Shown one piece after another: positions 1-7,528 of a stretch of DNA of 64,000 nt. Under the pieces are notes generated by a model, which had not been told where the DNA came from, ran no database searches, and was given only the letters and a program-made list of their open reading frames with translations. The translations under genes were made by a program, and so were the position numbers. The first letter of the stretch is position 1, and each line of letters opens with the position of its first letter. Source of the DNA: JALTDM01 sp964421355 (GTDB lineage Bacteria; Bacteroidota; Bacteroidia; Bacteroidales; JALTDM01); contig CAYQWX010000003.1 of the NCBI GenBank assembly GCA_964421355.1, forward strand, positions 1 through 64,000, given 5' to 3'.

Positions 1-480
1 ACTAATAGAAAGTGTTTGATTATCCGTATTGTCCATAAATTGACTCAAATCTACACTATTACCGCCGCTTATGCTTAATGTGTTACCTGATAAGCTGAGT
101 GTTTGGTTATCATTATCGGGTAAAGTTACATTGTTACCGTTACTAATGGATAACTCTCCTGTTGAACTGTTGTAAGACAAAGTTTGTTTGTCGCCCAATT
201 CTACCCATTGACTACCATCCCAAAACCAAAAACTCTGTGTAGTAGTATCATACACCACCAAGCCTTCGTCCAAACCAGTTAAACTCATAGCTGTCCTTTG
301 TCCTGTAGTTAACCTCGGAATTAAAACTCCTTTGTTGTGCTGGGATGAATATATATCCAGTAAAGCATTGGCCGTTGGTGTAACATAAGTACTATCTTCA
401 CTTATTACCACCTGTGCATCAAGATGCATATTACTAATTATCAATAAAACAACTCCCCAAAAAATACTTTTCTTTTTCAT
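1..480 (-). CDS. Secreted fibre-like repeat protein, N-terminal part (cut by window edge)
   Basis: The first 160 residues of a longer protein whose C-terminus lies off the left edge. It starts MKKKSIFWGVV with a signal peptide ending near HLDAQ. It then carries a segment common in Bacteroidota surface proteins (ALLDIYSSQHNKGVLIPRL, then GLVVYDTTTQSFWFWDG and QWVELGD), which I know from memory of the family. From residue about 117 it enters short repeats: DKQTLSYNSSTGELSISNG, then DNDNQTLSLSGNTLSISGG, then DNTDNQTLSIS. These D-x-QTLS units resemble beta-helical tail-fibre stalks. The start is the only ATG giving a signal peptide. No clear -7 promoter motif is visible; TATTTTTA (minus strand, 520-527) is one base off. 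A T9SS or tail-fibre chaperone domain may follow outside the window. The function is probably structural or adhesive, which is inference. Confidence 0.75.
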   Translation of the reverse strand, partial: MKKKSIFWGVVLLIISNMHLDAQVVISEDSTYVTPTANALLDIYSSQHNKGVLIPRLTTGQRTAMSLTGLDEGLVVYDTTTQSFWFWDGSQWVELGDKQTLSYNSSTGELSISNGNNVTLPDNDNQTLSLSGNTLSISGGNSVDLSQFMDNTDNQTLSIS

Positions 481-888
481 ATTTACATGACTTTTTGTTG
501 TTAATGTTTTTTTATTATGTAAAAATATATATAAAAAATGAGTTGACAAAAATTTTTCTTCATACAGCAGCAAGATATCCTAAATATTTTTCTACAAAAT
601 AACACATAATCAATACCTTATCCTTTTAGCACCCTTAGGTAAAGTCAAAAGTGAAAATAGAAATTAAAATATTACTAATCAATGTCAATTTTTTGTCCCT
701 AAAATTATTTTAGACACTATTGTTTACAAATCAGCATTTTATACTTGTTCTAAGAATTATTCAAGACATATTAACACATCAATTTTTCTAAAAAAATTTT
801 CCAAAACGATACAAGATTAAAAAAAAAGTATTTTCTTTGCACCTGCAAAATTAAAGTTCTGCAACACAAAAACGCATAACAATAACAC
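481..888. other. Gene-free AT-rich region
   Basis: About 400 bp between the start of the leftward fibre-like gene and tRNA-Asn. I see no open frame with a plausible start. It holds a perfect short palindrome CTAAAATTATTTTAG (699-713), which could equally be AT-rich noise. It must contain the promoters of both flanking genes, but neither shows a full TAnnTTTG match at the expected place; only TTTG at about 836-839 is suggestive for the tRNA. Confidence 0.6.
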
Positions 889-963
889 TCCCCAATAGCT
901 CAGTTTGGTTAGAGCGACTGACTGTTAATCAGTAGGTCCCTGGTTCGAGTCCAGGTTGGGGAG
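889..963 (+). tRNA. tRNA-Asn (anticodon GTT)
   Basis: A complete cloverleaf can be drawn. The acceptor stem is TCCCCAA (889-895) pairing with TTGGGGA (956-962), with discriminator G963. The D stem is GCTC/GAGC. The anticodon stem is ACTGA/TCAGT around loop CTGTTAA, with anticodon GTT at 924-926. The T arm is CCTGG-TTCGAGT-CCAGG. CCA is not encoded. It stands alone, followed by an AT-rich spacer. Confidence 0.97.
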
Positions 964-1050
964 CTCTTTATTTTATTAAATTTTCTTTCCTTAAGTGCAA
1001 CTTTTTCAATAAAAAAATCGTAGAGGCATATGTAATTTGCAAAAAAAAAT

Positions 1051-1058
1051 TATCTTTG
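1051..1058 (+). promoter_or_regulatory. -7 promoter element TATCTTTG
   Basis: Exact match to the Bacteroidota sigma-A -7 consensus TAnnTTTG, 35 bp before the DUF2795 gene. The upstream TTG element is not clear. In such AT-rich DNA the motif is expected by chance about once per 1-1.5 kb per strand, so position rather than sequence alone supports it. Confidence 0.6.
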
Positions 1059-1092
1059 CACACCTTTTTAATAACATAAAAAAATTAAGCCT

Positions 1093-1314
1093 ATGTATTG
1101 GACATTAGAATTGGCTTCAAAATTAGAAGATGCTCCATGGCCGGCAACTAAAGACGAACTAATTGATTATGCAATTAGGTCTGGTGCACCATGGGAAGTT
1201 ATTGAAAATTTACAAGAACTGGAAGACGAGGGCGAAGTGTATGAAAGCATAGAAGACATTTGGCCTGATTATCCAACTAAAGAAGATTTCTTTTTTAACG
1301 AAGATGAATATTAA
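1093..1314 (+). CDS. DUF2795 family small acidic protein
   Basis: A 73-residue soluble acidic protein starting MYWTLELASKLEDAPWPATK. It matches my memory of the DUF2795 family, a small conserved domain found across Bacteroidota, including the APWPATKDELIDYA helix and the GAPWEVIENLQELEDEGE segment. No catalytic residues are apparent and no biochemical function is established. The ATG follows an A-rich leader with no Shine-Dalgarno sequence, 35 bp after a good -7 element, and the gene ends at a symmetric terminator. It stands as a single-gene unit convergent with dnaN. The end of the protein is strongly acidic with a run of Phe (DFFFNEDEY). Confidence 0.85.
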   Translation: MYWTLELASKLEDAPWPATKDELIDYAIRSGAPWEVIENLQELEDEGEVYESIEDIWPDYPTKEDFFFNEDEY

Positions 1315-1341
1315 TGATTCTAAAAATTAAAAAATTACAAC

Positions 1342-1370
1342 AAAAAAGGGGCTTTTGAAGCCCCTTTTTT
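1342..1370. terminator. Bidirectional rho-independent terminator
   Basis: A near-perfect inverted repeat: six A, GGGGCTT, loop TTG, AAGCCCC, six T. A poly-T run follows the stem on either strand, so it can terminate both the DUF2795 transcript and the convergent dnaN transcript. Confidence 0.92.
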
Positions 1371-1389
1371 GTTTCATAAAACTTAAAAA

Positions 1390-2565
1390 TTATAGCTTCA
1401 TTCCCACAAGTATTACTTCTATTTTTTCATTTTCATCTTCATTCTCAAAAGGTTCAAATCTAATAGGCATTATATTTTCTTCTGCAAGTCTCAATGAAAT
1501 TACAGAACTATCTATATTATTTAAAATATCTGAAAGATATTTTCCATTAAGACCTAATTCATAATGTTCCACATTACTATCAGCCCTTAAATGTTCTTCG
1601 CCTTGTACCATTAACCCATTATCCTTTGCTTTAATTATAAAATCCTCATTAGTAATATCAACACCAATAAAGTGACTAGACTTATCAGAAACCAAATTTA
1701 CTCTTTTCAATGCATTAATAAACTCTACTCTATCAATATTCACATAATATTTAACATCAAAACTCATTACTTTTTCATAATCGGGAAAATTTCCTTCTAC
1801 AAGTTGGGAAATAACTTCTATATTTTCAGGAAAGCGAAATAGTACATTTTTTTCATCAAACAATATTTCCACATCTCCTTCATAGGATACATTTAATGCT
1901 CTTAAAAAGTTTATTACCCTACCCGGAACAATAAAACCTTTTTCTTCCAAAGGTGTTTCTATATTGTATGTGTAAGTAGCTAATCGTTGAGTATCAGTCG
2001 CCACTATATTTATTTTATCTCCTTTTAAATCAAAATAAACTCCTGCCAAATGAAGCCTTTCTCCAGACTCAGGCATCATTGCAAAATAAGTAGATTGCAA
2101 CCCTCTTTTTAACGCTAATGCAGGCAATAAAATCTTTTTAACTTTATCGTCATCTTCTAACAAATTACTTACAGCAGGATAAACATCTGCATTATCTGCT
2201 AATAACGAATAATGTCCCTTAGTATGTGAAAGTTTAACAAACAATGCATTCGAAATAACCTCTTCTTCGGGTCCATTTTGCTGCAACACCTCCAATATAA
2301 TAGGTTCATCAGGTATTAATCTCAGCAATCCTAAGAGCCTTTCACCCTCTATTGCAATTTTAAAATCTTCATCGGCTTCGTCCACAGTTAATTTCACCCT
2401 TGATGTAAGTTCCAAATTAGAAGCGGTAATAGTTAAAATATTGCCTTCTACTTCAAATAAAAAATATTTTAATATGCCAAAATTTGGATTATTACCAGTA
2501 GGTAAAATTTTACTTACTAATTGCAATACTTTATTAAGTTCTTGCGACGATACGGTTAATTTCAT
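1390..2565 (-). CDS. dnaN: DNA polymerase III beta subunit (sliding clamp)
   Basis: A 391-residue protein with the DnaN three-domain layout. The N-terminus MKLTVSSQELNKVLQLVSK, the GRVINFLRAL segment at the middle-domain boundary and the C-terminal VGMKL (the hydrophobic terminus characteristic of clamps) identify it. The protein forms the ring dimer that tethers replicative polymerase and repair factors to DNA. It is slightly longer than the usual 365-375 residues; the extra length lies partly in an acidic stretch near the end (ENEDENEKIE). It is not next to dnaA, recF or gyrB here, as is common in Bacteroidota. It is transcribed alone from a promoter at 2596-2603 and ends at the symmetric terminator shared with the DUF2795 gene. 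Confidence 0.95.
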   Translation of the reverse strand: MKLTVSSQELNKVLQLVSKILPTGNNPNFGILKYFLFEVEGNILTITASNLELTSRVKLTVDEADEDFKIAIEGERLLGLLRLIPDEPIILEVLQQNGPEEEVISNALFVKLSHTKGHYSLLADNADVYPAVSNLLEDDDKVKKILLPALALKRGLQSTYFAMMPESGERLHLAGVYFDLKGDKINIVATDTQRLATYTYNIETPLEEKGFIVPGRVINFLRALNVSYEGDVEILFDEKNVLFRFPENIEVISQLVEGNFPDYEKVMSFDVKYYVNIDRVEFINALKRVNLVSDKSSHFIGVDITNEDFIIKAKDNGLMVQGEEHLRADSNVEHYELGLNGKYLSDILNNIDSSVISLRLAEENIMPIRFEPFENEDENEKIEVILVGMKL

Positions 2566-2595
2566 TTTTTTCTATTTTTTAAAAATTTCATGAAA

Positions 2596-2603
2596 CAAAA
2601 ATA
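2596..2603 (-). promoter_or_regulatory. -7 promoter element of dnaN
   Basis: TATTTTTG on the minus strand (CAAAAATA on plus), 30 bp before the dnaN start. Exact TAnnTTTG match at a sensible distance. Confidence 0.55.
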
Positions 2604-2650
2604 CAACTTTTTCGTAAAAGAAACAGTCTAATAAACAAAGTAACCTTTAA

Positions 2651-3517
2651 ATGAAAGTACTAAATATTTTTTTTATAGTTATCTTTTTATTTTTAACTAC
2701 TTTTTTTGAAAGTTGCAACAGGAATAATGAAATCTCTCCTGAAGAAAATAATTCTCTTTCCGATTATTCATCCACAATAGATTATGGTTATACAGTACAT
2801 AATAATTCAGGTATATTTAACATTGCTAATTATTATGTATCATCTCAAAATACGAAAAATGATTCCGTAACTATTACTATAACACCTTCTTCTCCTGACT
2901 CTTTCCCCAAAACAATAACAATAGATTTTGGAGATAGCATAATGTGTTATGACGGAATAGCTCGCAAAGGAAAACTTATAATATACCTAACAGGGAAATG
3001 GAGACTAAGTGAAATACAACCACAAACAAGTATGAGTATAGAATTTGATGATTATTATGTGTATTATCCATCTTTGAATCAATTTGTAAAACGGGAAGGA
3101 ACATTAAATATTTCTTATTTAGGAAGGGACAGTATAAACAACTATCCTATCTATGTAAGGCAATCAATAGATTCTAAACTTATTTTTGGAGATAATACAT
3201 CCATATCGTGGGAAGGAGAGCATAAATGTACTTGGCTGGAAGGATATAATACTCCAAATTATAATTTAGACAATGTATGGAAATTAGAGGGTGGTAACCA
3301 TGGAACTAATAGACATGGAAGACATTTTACTTCTATGATAGATAGTAACAATCCACTAATATTTAAAAGGGGATGTAATGGTGGTAAAATAGTGCAAGGA
3401 ACTATTACTATATCTCCCGATAATTTACCTACAAGAATAGTAGATTTTGGAAACGGCGAATGTGATAACACTATCACAATAATAATAAATGGCAATAGTT
3501 ATACCATAACACAATAG
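2651..3517 (+). CDS. Lipoprotein of unknown function
   Basis: A 288-residue protein with a lipoprotein signal peptide: a hydrophobic stretch at residues 5-18 and lipobox FFES followed by Cys22. The mature part is beta-rich with two related segments, one containing KTITIDFGDSIMCYDGIARK-type sequence and a C-terminal one reading TRIVDFGNGECDNTITI. This I-D-F-G-(D/N)-x-x-x-C pattern occurs in unnamed Bacteroidota lipoproteins I have seen, but I cannot give a function. It lies divergent from dnaN and 35 bp before another lipoprotein gene, so the two may be co-transcribed. No enzymatic motif is visible. It is likely exposed at the outer membrane; this is inference from the signal. Confidence 0.7.
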   Translation: MKVLNIFFIVIFLFLTTFFESCNRNNEISPEENNSLSDYSSTIDYGYTVHNNSGIFNIANYYVSSQNTKNDSVTITITPSSPDSFPKTITIDFGDSIMCYDGIARKGKLIIYLTGKWRLSEIQPQTSMSIEFDDYYVYYPSLNQFVKREGTLNISYLGRDSINNYPIYVRQSIDSKLIFGDNTSISWEGEHKCTWLEGYNTPNYNLDNVWKLEGGNHGTNRHGRHFTSMIDSNNPLIFKRGCNGGKIVQGTITISPDNLPTRIVDFGNGECDNTITIIINGNSYTITQ

Positions 3518-3552
3518 ATGGAAAATAATGGATAATTTAGAAAATAAAAAAA

Positions 3553-4557
3553 ATGAAAAATAAAAAGAGATTTAGCGGAGGTATTATTATAACAACAATA
3601 ATTGTTGGAGTGTTCTTTTTATTTGCTTGTTCTTCCAACCAAACACAACAATGTGATAACCTCATAGTTAAAAACGGCATATTTTATTCTCAAGAAAATG
3701 ATGCCCCATATACAGGCAAATGTATAAAGAAAGCAGATGGATTTAAAAAAGAACTGAATATAAAAAACGGGAAATTGGATGGGGAGTTTATATCATGGAA
3801 CCCAAAAGGAAAAATAATTGTAAAAGAAATTTATAAAAATGGACTTAAAAATGGTTATTCCATAACATATTACGACAATGGAAACAAGTATAGCGAAACA
3901 TATTATAAAAATAATAAAAAAGAAGGTGTTGAAAGAAAATGGTATATCACAAAACAATTAAAAGAAATAACACATTATAAAAATGGAAAAAAAGAAGGTC
4001 TTCACAAAGAATATCATACAAATGGGAAAATAAAAGCAGAAGAAACCTTTAAAGCCGATTTACCTCATGGCAAATGGACTACATGGTATGATAATGGTAA
4101 TAAAAAAGAAGAAGGAATCTATAATATGGGGAAAAAAGAAGGAGAATGGATAGTATGGTATGAAAATGGAAAGCCAATGGAAAAAACACATTACAAAGAC
4201 AATAAAAAACATGGAAAATGGGAAATTTGGTATGAAAACGGAAACAAAAAATTAGAAGCAAACTATCAAGATGATAAATTAAATGGGAAATGGATAGTAT
4301 GGTATGAAAACGGAAATAAAAAAGAAGAAGCATCATATGTAGATGGGAAAATAGAAGGAGATTATAAAACTTTTTATGAAAATGGTTTAATAAAAAGTAT
4401 TTTCTCTTATCACAATGGTTTACTAAATGGGAAAGCAATTAAATACGATACAACTGGACGTCCAAAAGAAACCCTTGTATTCAGTAATAACAAAATAATC
4501 AAAAAAATAATAGAAGATACTGTCCAAAGAAACCAACAAGAAGTGCCTACTTTTTAA
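3553..4557 (+). CDS. MORN-variant repeat lipoprotein (YwqK-like family)
   Basis: A 334-residue protein with a lipoprotein signal (LFLFACSSN, Cys near residue 26) followed by about ten tandem repeats of roughly 23 residues of the form G-x-W-x-x-W-Y-E-N-G-N-K-K-x-E-x-x-Y-x-x-x-x-x-x. This is the MORN-variant repeat, annotated in databases as toxin-antitoxin YwqK-type antitoxin. That name is a poor guide for a secreted lipoprotein; here the repeats more likely form a beta-hairpin surface scaffold. The GKWIVWYENGNKKEEA unit near the end is almost identical to neighbouring copies at DNA level, consistent with recent repeat expansion. It follows another lipoprotein gene and precedes a secreted nuclease. 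No toxin partner is seen. Confidence 0.85.
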   Translation: MKNKKRFSGGIIITTIIVGVFFLFACSSNQTQQCDNLIVKNGIFYSQENDAPYTGKCIKKADGFKKELNIKNGKLDGEFISWNPKGKIIVKEIYKNGLKNGYSITYYDNGNKYSETYYKNNKKEGVERKWYITKQLKEITHYKNGKKEGLHKEYHTNGKIKAEETFKADLPHGKWTTWYDNGNKKEEGIYNMGKKEGEWIVWYENGKPMEKTHYKDNKKHGKWEIWYENGNKKLEANYQDDKLNGKWIVWYENGNKKEEASYVDGKIEGDYKTFYENGLIKSIFSYHNGLLNGKAIKYDTTGRPKETLVFSNNKIIKKIIEDTVQRNQQEVPTF

Positions 4558-4565
4558 TTTTTATA

Positions 4566-4573
4566 TAATTTTG
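4566..4573 (+). promoter_or_regulatory. -7 promoter element before the endonuclease I gene
   Basis: TAATTTTG, an exact TAnnTTTG match, 17 bp before the ATG at 4591 and 8 bp after the end of the MORN lipoprotein gene. It suggests that the nuclease has its own transcript. Confidence 0.5.
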
Positions 4574-4590
4574 TAATAAACATTTATTTT

Positions 4591-5685
4591 ATGAAACATT
4601 TATTTTTAGCTTTTATTTCATTTTTCTTATTATCAAATATTTATGCACAAGAACCAGACGGCTATTATGATGATGCACAGGGATTAACAGGAAGTGAACT
4701 TAAAACTGCTTTATTTCATATCATAAGTTCTCACACAGCAATAAGCTATGATGATATTTGGAACGCTTTCCAATCTACAGATAAAAAATCAGACGGAACA
4801 GTGTGGGATATTTACTCCAATTGCACATATCATTTTGGAACTGATCAGTGTGGTAGTTATGGTGGAGAATGTGATTGTTACAATAGAGAACATTCATTCC
4901 CCAAAAGTTGGTTTAACGATGCATCACCAATGTACACAGATTTGTTTCATATATACCCTTCGGACGGTTATGTAAATGGAAGAAGAAGCAATTATCCTTA
5001 TGGAGAGGTAAGCAATCCAACGTACACATCTTCCAATGGTTGTAAATTAGGACCAAATACTTATGGCTCATATACGGGAACCGTATTTGAACCTGCTGAT
5101 GAATATAAAGGAGATCTTGCAAGGAGTTATTTTTATATGGTAACATGCTACGAAGATAAAGTTGCAGGCTGGGAAGCCAATGCAAGTGGAGCAGATGCTA
5201 TGCTTAATGGAACAACATATCCTTGTTTTGAAGATTGGGCTTTGCAAATGCTACTTGAATGGAACAACGAAGACCCTGTAAGTCAAAAAGAAATAGATAG
5301 AAACAATGCAATATATAATATACAGGGTAACAGAAATCCATTTATAGATCATCCTGAATATGTATGTATGATATGGGTAGATACATGCAATGTTACTTCT
5401 ACTTACACAATAGAAAATAATATGAAATTATCTAATTTTTATAATCCCGAAACACATCATATAATTTTTTACGTAAACTCATCACAAACACCCTTGCAAA
5501 ACATAAATATAAGTGTTTACAATACTATGGGAGATGAGATATATAATAACAATTTTGATAATACTTCCGAATATCATACATCTGGGGAAATACCTATAAA
5601 CAATAATGTTTCATCACAATTATTAATAGTAAAATATCTATTAAACGACAAAACAGTAATAACAAAAAAAATAATGGTTTATTAA
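4591..5685 (+). CDS. Secreted endonuclease I family protein with divergent sorting domain
   Basis: A 364-residue protein with a signal peptide ending near IYAQ. Residues about 70-240 show the endonuclease I (EndA/NucM-like) core, with the active-site block CDCYNREHSFPKSWF (the His of REHSFPKSW is the expected general base), the DLFHIYPSDGYVNGRRSNYP block and Asn-rich metal-site region, and later ARSYFYMVTCYEDK. These enzymes cut DNA or RNA non-specifically outside the cytoplasm. Residues about 285-364 form a beta-rich end (ISVYNTMGDEIYN, then VITKKIMVY) that resembles a divergent type A T9SS sorting domain, so export through T9SS is likely. Its role may be nutrient scavenging from extracellular DNA; this last step is inference. 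Confidence 0.88.
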   Translation: MKHLFLAFISFFLLSNIYAQEPDGYYDDAQGLTGSELKTALFHIISSHTAISYDDIWNAFQSTDKKSDGTVWDIYSNCTYHFGTDQCGSYGGECDCYNREHSFPKSWFNDASPMYTDLFHIYPSDGYVNGRRSNYPYGEVSNPTYTSSNGCKLGPNTYGSYTGTVFEPADEYKGDLARSYFYMVTCYEDKVAGWEANASGADAMLNGTTYPCFEDWALQMLLEWNNEDPVSQKEIDRNNAIYNIQGNRNPFIDHPEYVCMIWVDTCNVTSTYTIENNMKLSNFYNPETHHIIFYVNSSQTPLQNINISVYNTMGDEIYNNNFDNTSEYHTSGEIPINNNVSSQLLIVKYLLNDKTVITKKIMVY

Positions 5686-5711
5686 ATTATTATTTCACCT
5701 AAAAACTTAGA

Positions 5712-6545
5712 TTATTTGGGATTTATACTTAATACAGGAAGATTGGCTTTATTTACTATTTCCTTTGCCAACGAACCAAGAAAGAATTTTTGTGTTTTCA
5801 CTTCCTGTTGAGTCATAATCATTATTAAATCGGCATTTACTTTGTTACAATATTCCAATATTTTATTAGCAACTTTTGAGGATGAATTACTCTCATACTC
5901 TATTTTAGCTTCGCACCTTATATTTTCAGATGACAAACTTGAGCAAGTTTGTTCCAACTTATAAACAAGGGTATCATTTACAATATAATTTCCAGAATTA
6001 ACAACCGAGATTAAATGCACTTTCGCATCAAAAAACTTTGCAAATTGTATTGCATATCTAACCTTTTGAGTTGTTTCTTTAGTTAAGTCGATTGGCAAAA
6101 CAATTGTTTTATAATCTTTTACAGGCACATTACCTTTTATAGATAATATAGGGAAATCCGCTTCTTTTATTATTCTCAACGTATTAGTTCCAACTATTTT
6201 TTTACGAATATCTGCAGAACCACTTGTTCCCATCACCAAAAATTTAACTTTTAATTCCTTTGCTTTCTCCAATATTTTATCTACCACTTTGCCCCTTGTA
6301 ATAAAATAATGGGCTTCTTTTTTTGTAATCTTTTCAGCTTCTTTCTTCAAGTCTCCAAAACGATTTTCCACTCTGCTTATAAGTTCAGATAACTCATTTT
6401 CATTCACAAAGTTAAACAAAGGATTATCTTCTATCACATATATCATATTTATGTGTGCCTGATACATAGAAGAAATCTTATAAGCATGCCGTAAAGCATT
6501 TATAGACAATTCCGAAAAATCTACGGGAACCAGTATTGCAGCCAT
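5712..6545 (-). CDS. Universal stress protein, tandem UspA domains
   Basis: A 277-residue cytoplasmic protein with two Usp domains. The first (residues 1-140) starts AAILVPVDFSELSINALRHA and contains VMGTSGSADIRKKIVGTNT, the G-x2-G-x9-G(S/T)-type nucleotide-binding loop region. The second (about 145-277) starts KTIVLPIDLTKETTQKVRYA and has the related but weaker end FFLGSLAKEIVNKANLPVLS. Tandem Usp proteins of this size are common in Bacteroidota. They respond to starvation or stress and may bind ATP through the first domain. It is divergent from the nucleoside phosphorylase gene, and the two -7 elements lie between them. It is convergent with the endonuclease gene, with no obvious terminator in the 26-bp gap. 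Confidence 0.92.
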   Translation of the reverse strand: MAAILVPVDFSELSINALRHAYKISSMYQAHINMIYVIEDNPLFNFVNENELSELISRVENRFGDLKKEAEKITKKEAHYFITRGKVVDKILEKAKELKVKFLVMGTSGSADIRKKIVGTNTLRIIKEADFPILSIKGNVPVKDYKTIVLPIDLTKETTQKVRYAIQFAKFFDAKVHLISVVNSGNYIVNDTLVYKLEQTCSSLSSENIRCEAKIEYESNSSSKVANKILEYCNKVNADLIMIMTQQEVKTQKFFLGSLAKEIVNKANLPVLSINPK

Positions 6546-6565
6546 AATACATTTTTTTACTTAGG

Positions 6566-6573
6566 CAAAAATA
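6566..6573 (-). promoter_or_regulatory. -7 promoter element of the universal stress protein gene
   Basis: TATTTTTG on the minus strand (CAAAAATA on plus), 20 bp before the start at 6545. It forms one half of a divergent promoter pair. Confidence 0.5.
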
Positions 6574-6618
6574 GAAACAATAATCCGATAATATCATAGT
6601 TTATACAATAAAAAAACA

Positions 6619-6626
6619 TATCTTTG
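6619..6626 (+). promoter_or_regulatory. -7 promoter element of the nucleoside phosphorylase gene
   Basis: TATCTTTG, an exact TAnnTTTG match, 17 bp before the ATG at 6644. It faces away from the element at 6566-6573. Confidence 0.55.
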
Positions 6627-6643
6627 TAAAAAATAAGAATGTT

Positions 6644-7525
6644 ATGAGAATAGGAGATTCAGAATTAATATTAAACGATGACGGTAGCATATATCACCTA
6701 CATTTAAAGCCAGAAAACATTGCAGACAAAATTATTCTTGTAGGCGATCAAGGAAGAGTAAAAACTGTTTCTTCATTTTTTGACAGTATAGAGTTTGAAG
6801 TACAAAACAGGGAGTTTTTTACACAAACAGGATATTACAAAGGACAGCGCATTACCGTACTATCCACAGGCATAGGCACAGACAATATAGACATTGTAAT
6901 AAATGAACTTGATGCTATTGTTAATATAGACCTAAAAAAACGAACAATAAAAGAAAAACATAAAAGTCTAACTTTTGTAAGAATTGGAACATCTGGGGGA
7001 TTACAAGATTTTACTCCTGCCGGCACATATTTACTTACAGAAAAATCTATTGGATTAGACGGTATGTTAAATTATTACAAAGATGTAACAAGAGTAAGTG
7101 ATACTGATTTTGAAAAAGCTTTTATGGAACATCTGCAATGGAATCCCAGATTGACCACTCCATATATCGTAGATATTGACAACAACCTATTAAACTTACT
7201 GAGTGAAGGACAAAATGTAGTGAGAGGTGTAACTATGGCTGCACCAGGATTTTATGGACCTCAAGGCAGAACATTAAGACTTACTCCAAGCGATCCCGAA
7301 TTTAATAATAAGGTGCAACATTTTGAATACTCAGGATATAAAATTACAAATTACGAAATGGAAAGTTCTGCTCTTTATGGATTAAGCAAAATGTTGGGAC
7401 ACAAAGCCGCAACTATATGTTTAATTATTGCTAACAGAGTAAATAAAACTTATTTAGACGATTACAAAACAAGAATAAAGGACTTAATTGTATATGTATT
7501 AGATAAATTGGTTTCGGACAAATAA
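6644..7525 (+). CDS. Nucleoside phosphorylase (uridine phosphorylase-like)
   Basis: A 293-residue cytoplasmic member of the PNP/UDP phosphorylase superfamily. Visible blocks are KIILVGDQGRVKTVSSFFD (phosphate-binding Gly-Asp-x-x-Arg), STGIGTDNIDIVINELDA, VRIGTSGGLQ and YEMESSALYGLSKMLGH, the last carrying the Met-Glu pair that contacts the ribose. Such enzymes cleave a nucleoside with phosphate into base and ribose-1-phosphate for salvage. The sequence looks closer to uridine phosphorylase than to trimeric PNP (a separate punA lies at 21.3 kb), but base specificity cannot be read with certainty. The next gene begins 3 bp downstream, so the two are probably one transcript. Confidence 0.85.
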   Translation: MRIGDSELILNDDGSIYHLHLKPENIADKIILVGDQGRVKTVSSFFDSIEFEVQNREFFTQTGYYKGQRITVLSTGIGTDNIDIVINELDAIVNIDLKKRTIKEKHKSLTFVRIGTSGGLQDFTPAGTYLLTEKSIGLDGMLNYYKDVTRVSDTDFEKAFMEHLQWNPRLTTPYIVDIDNNLLNLLSEGQNVVRGVTMAAPGFYGPQGRTLRLTPSDPEFNNKVQHFEYSGYKITNYEMESSALYGLSKMLGHKAATICLIIANRVNKTYLDDYKTRIKDLIVYVLDKLVSDK

Positions 7526-7528
7526 AAA

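Noticed and set aside
481..888. Small RNA or riboswitch in the gene-free region
   Set aside because: Only one A-T-rich palindrome is visible and no conserved riboswitch core or terminator follows.
3700..4450. Regular DNA repeats resembling a short tandem or CRISPR-like array
   Set aside because: The period follows 23 codons of a MORN-variant protein in one open frame; there are no unique spacers of constant length and no cas genes.
3553..4557. Toxin-antitoxin module based on the YwqK-antitoxin label
   Set aside because: The protein has a lipoprotein signal and would be exported; no toxin gene is adjacent.
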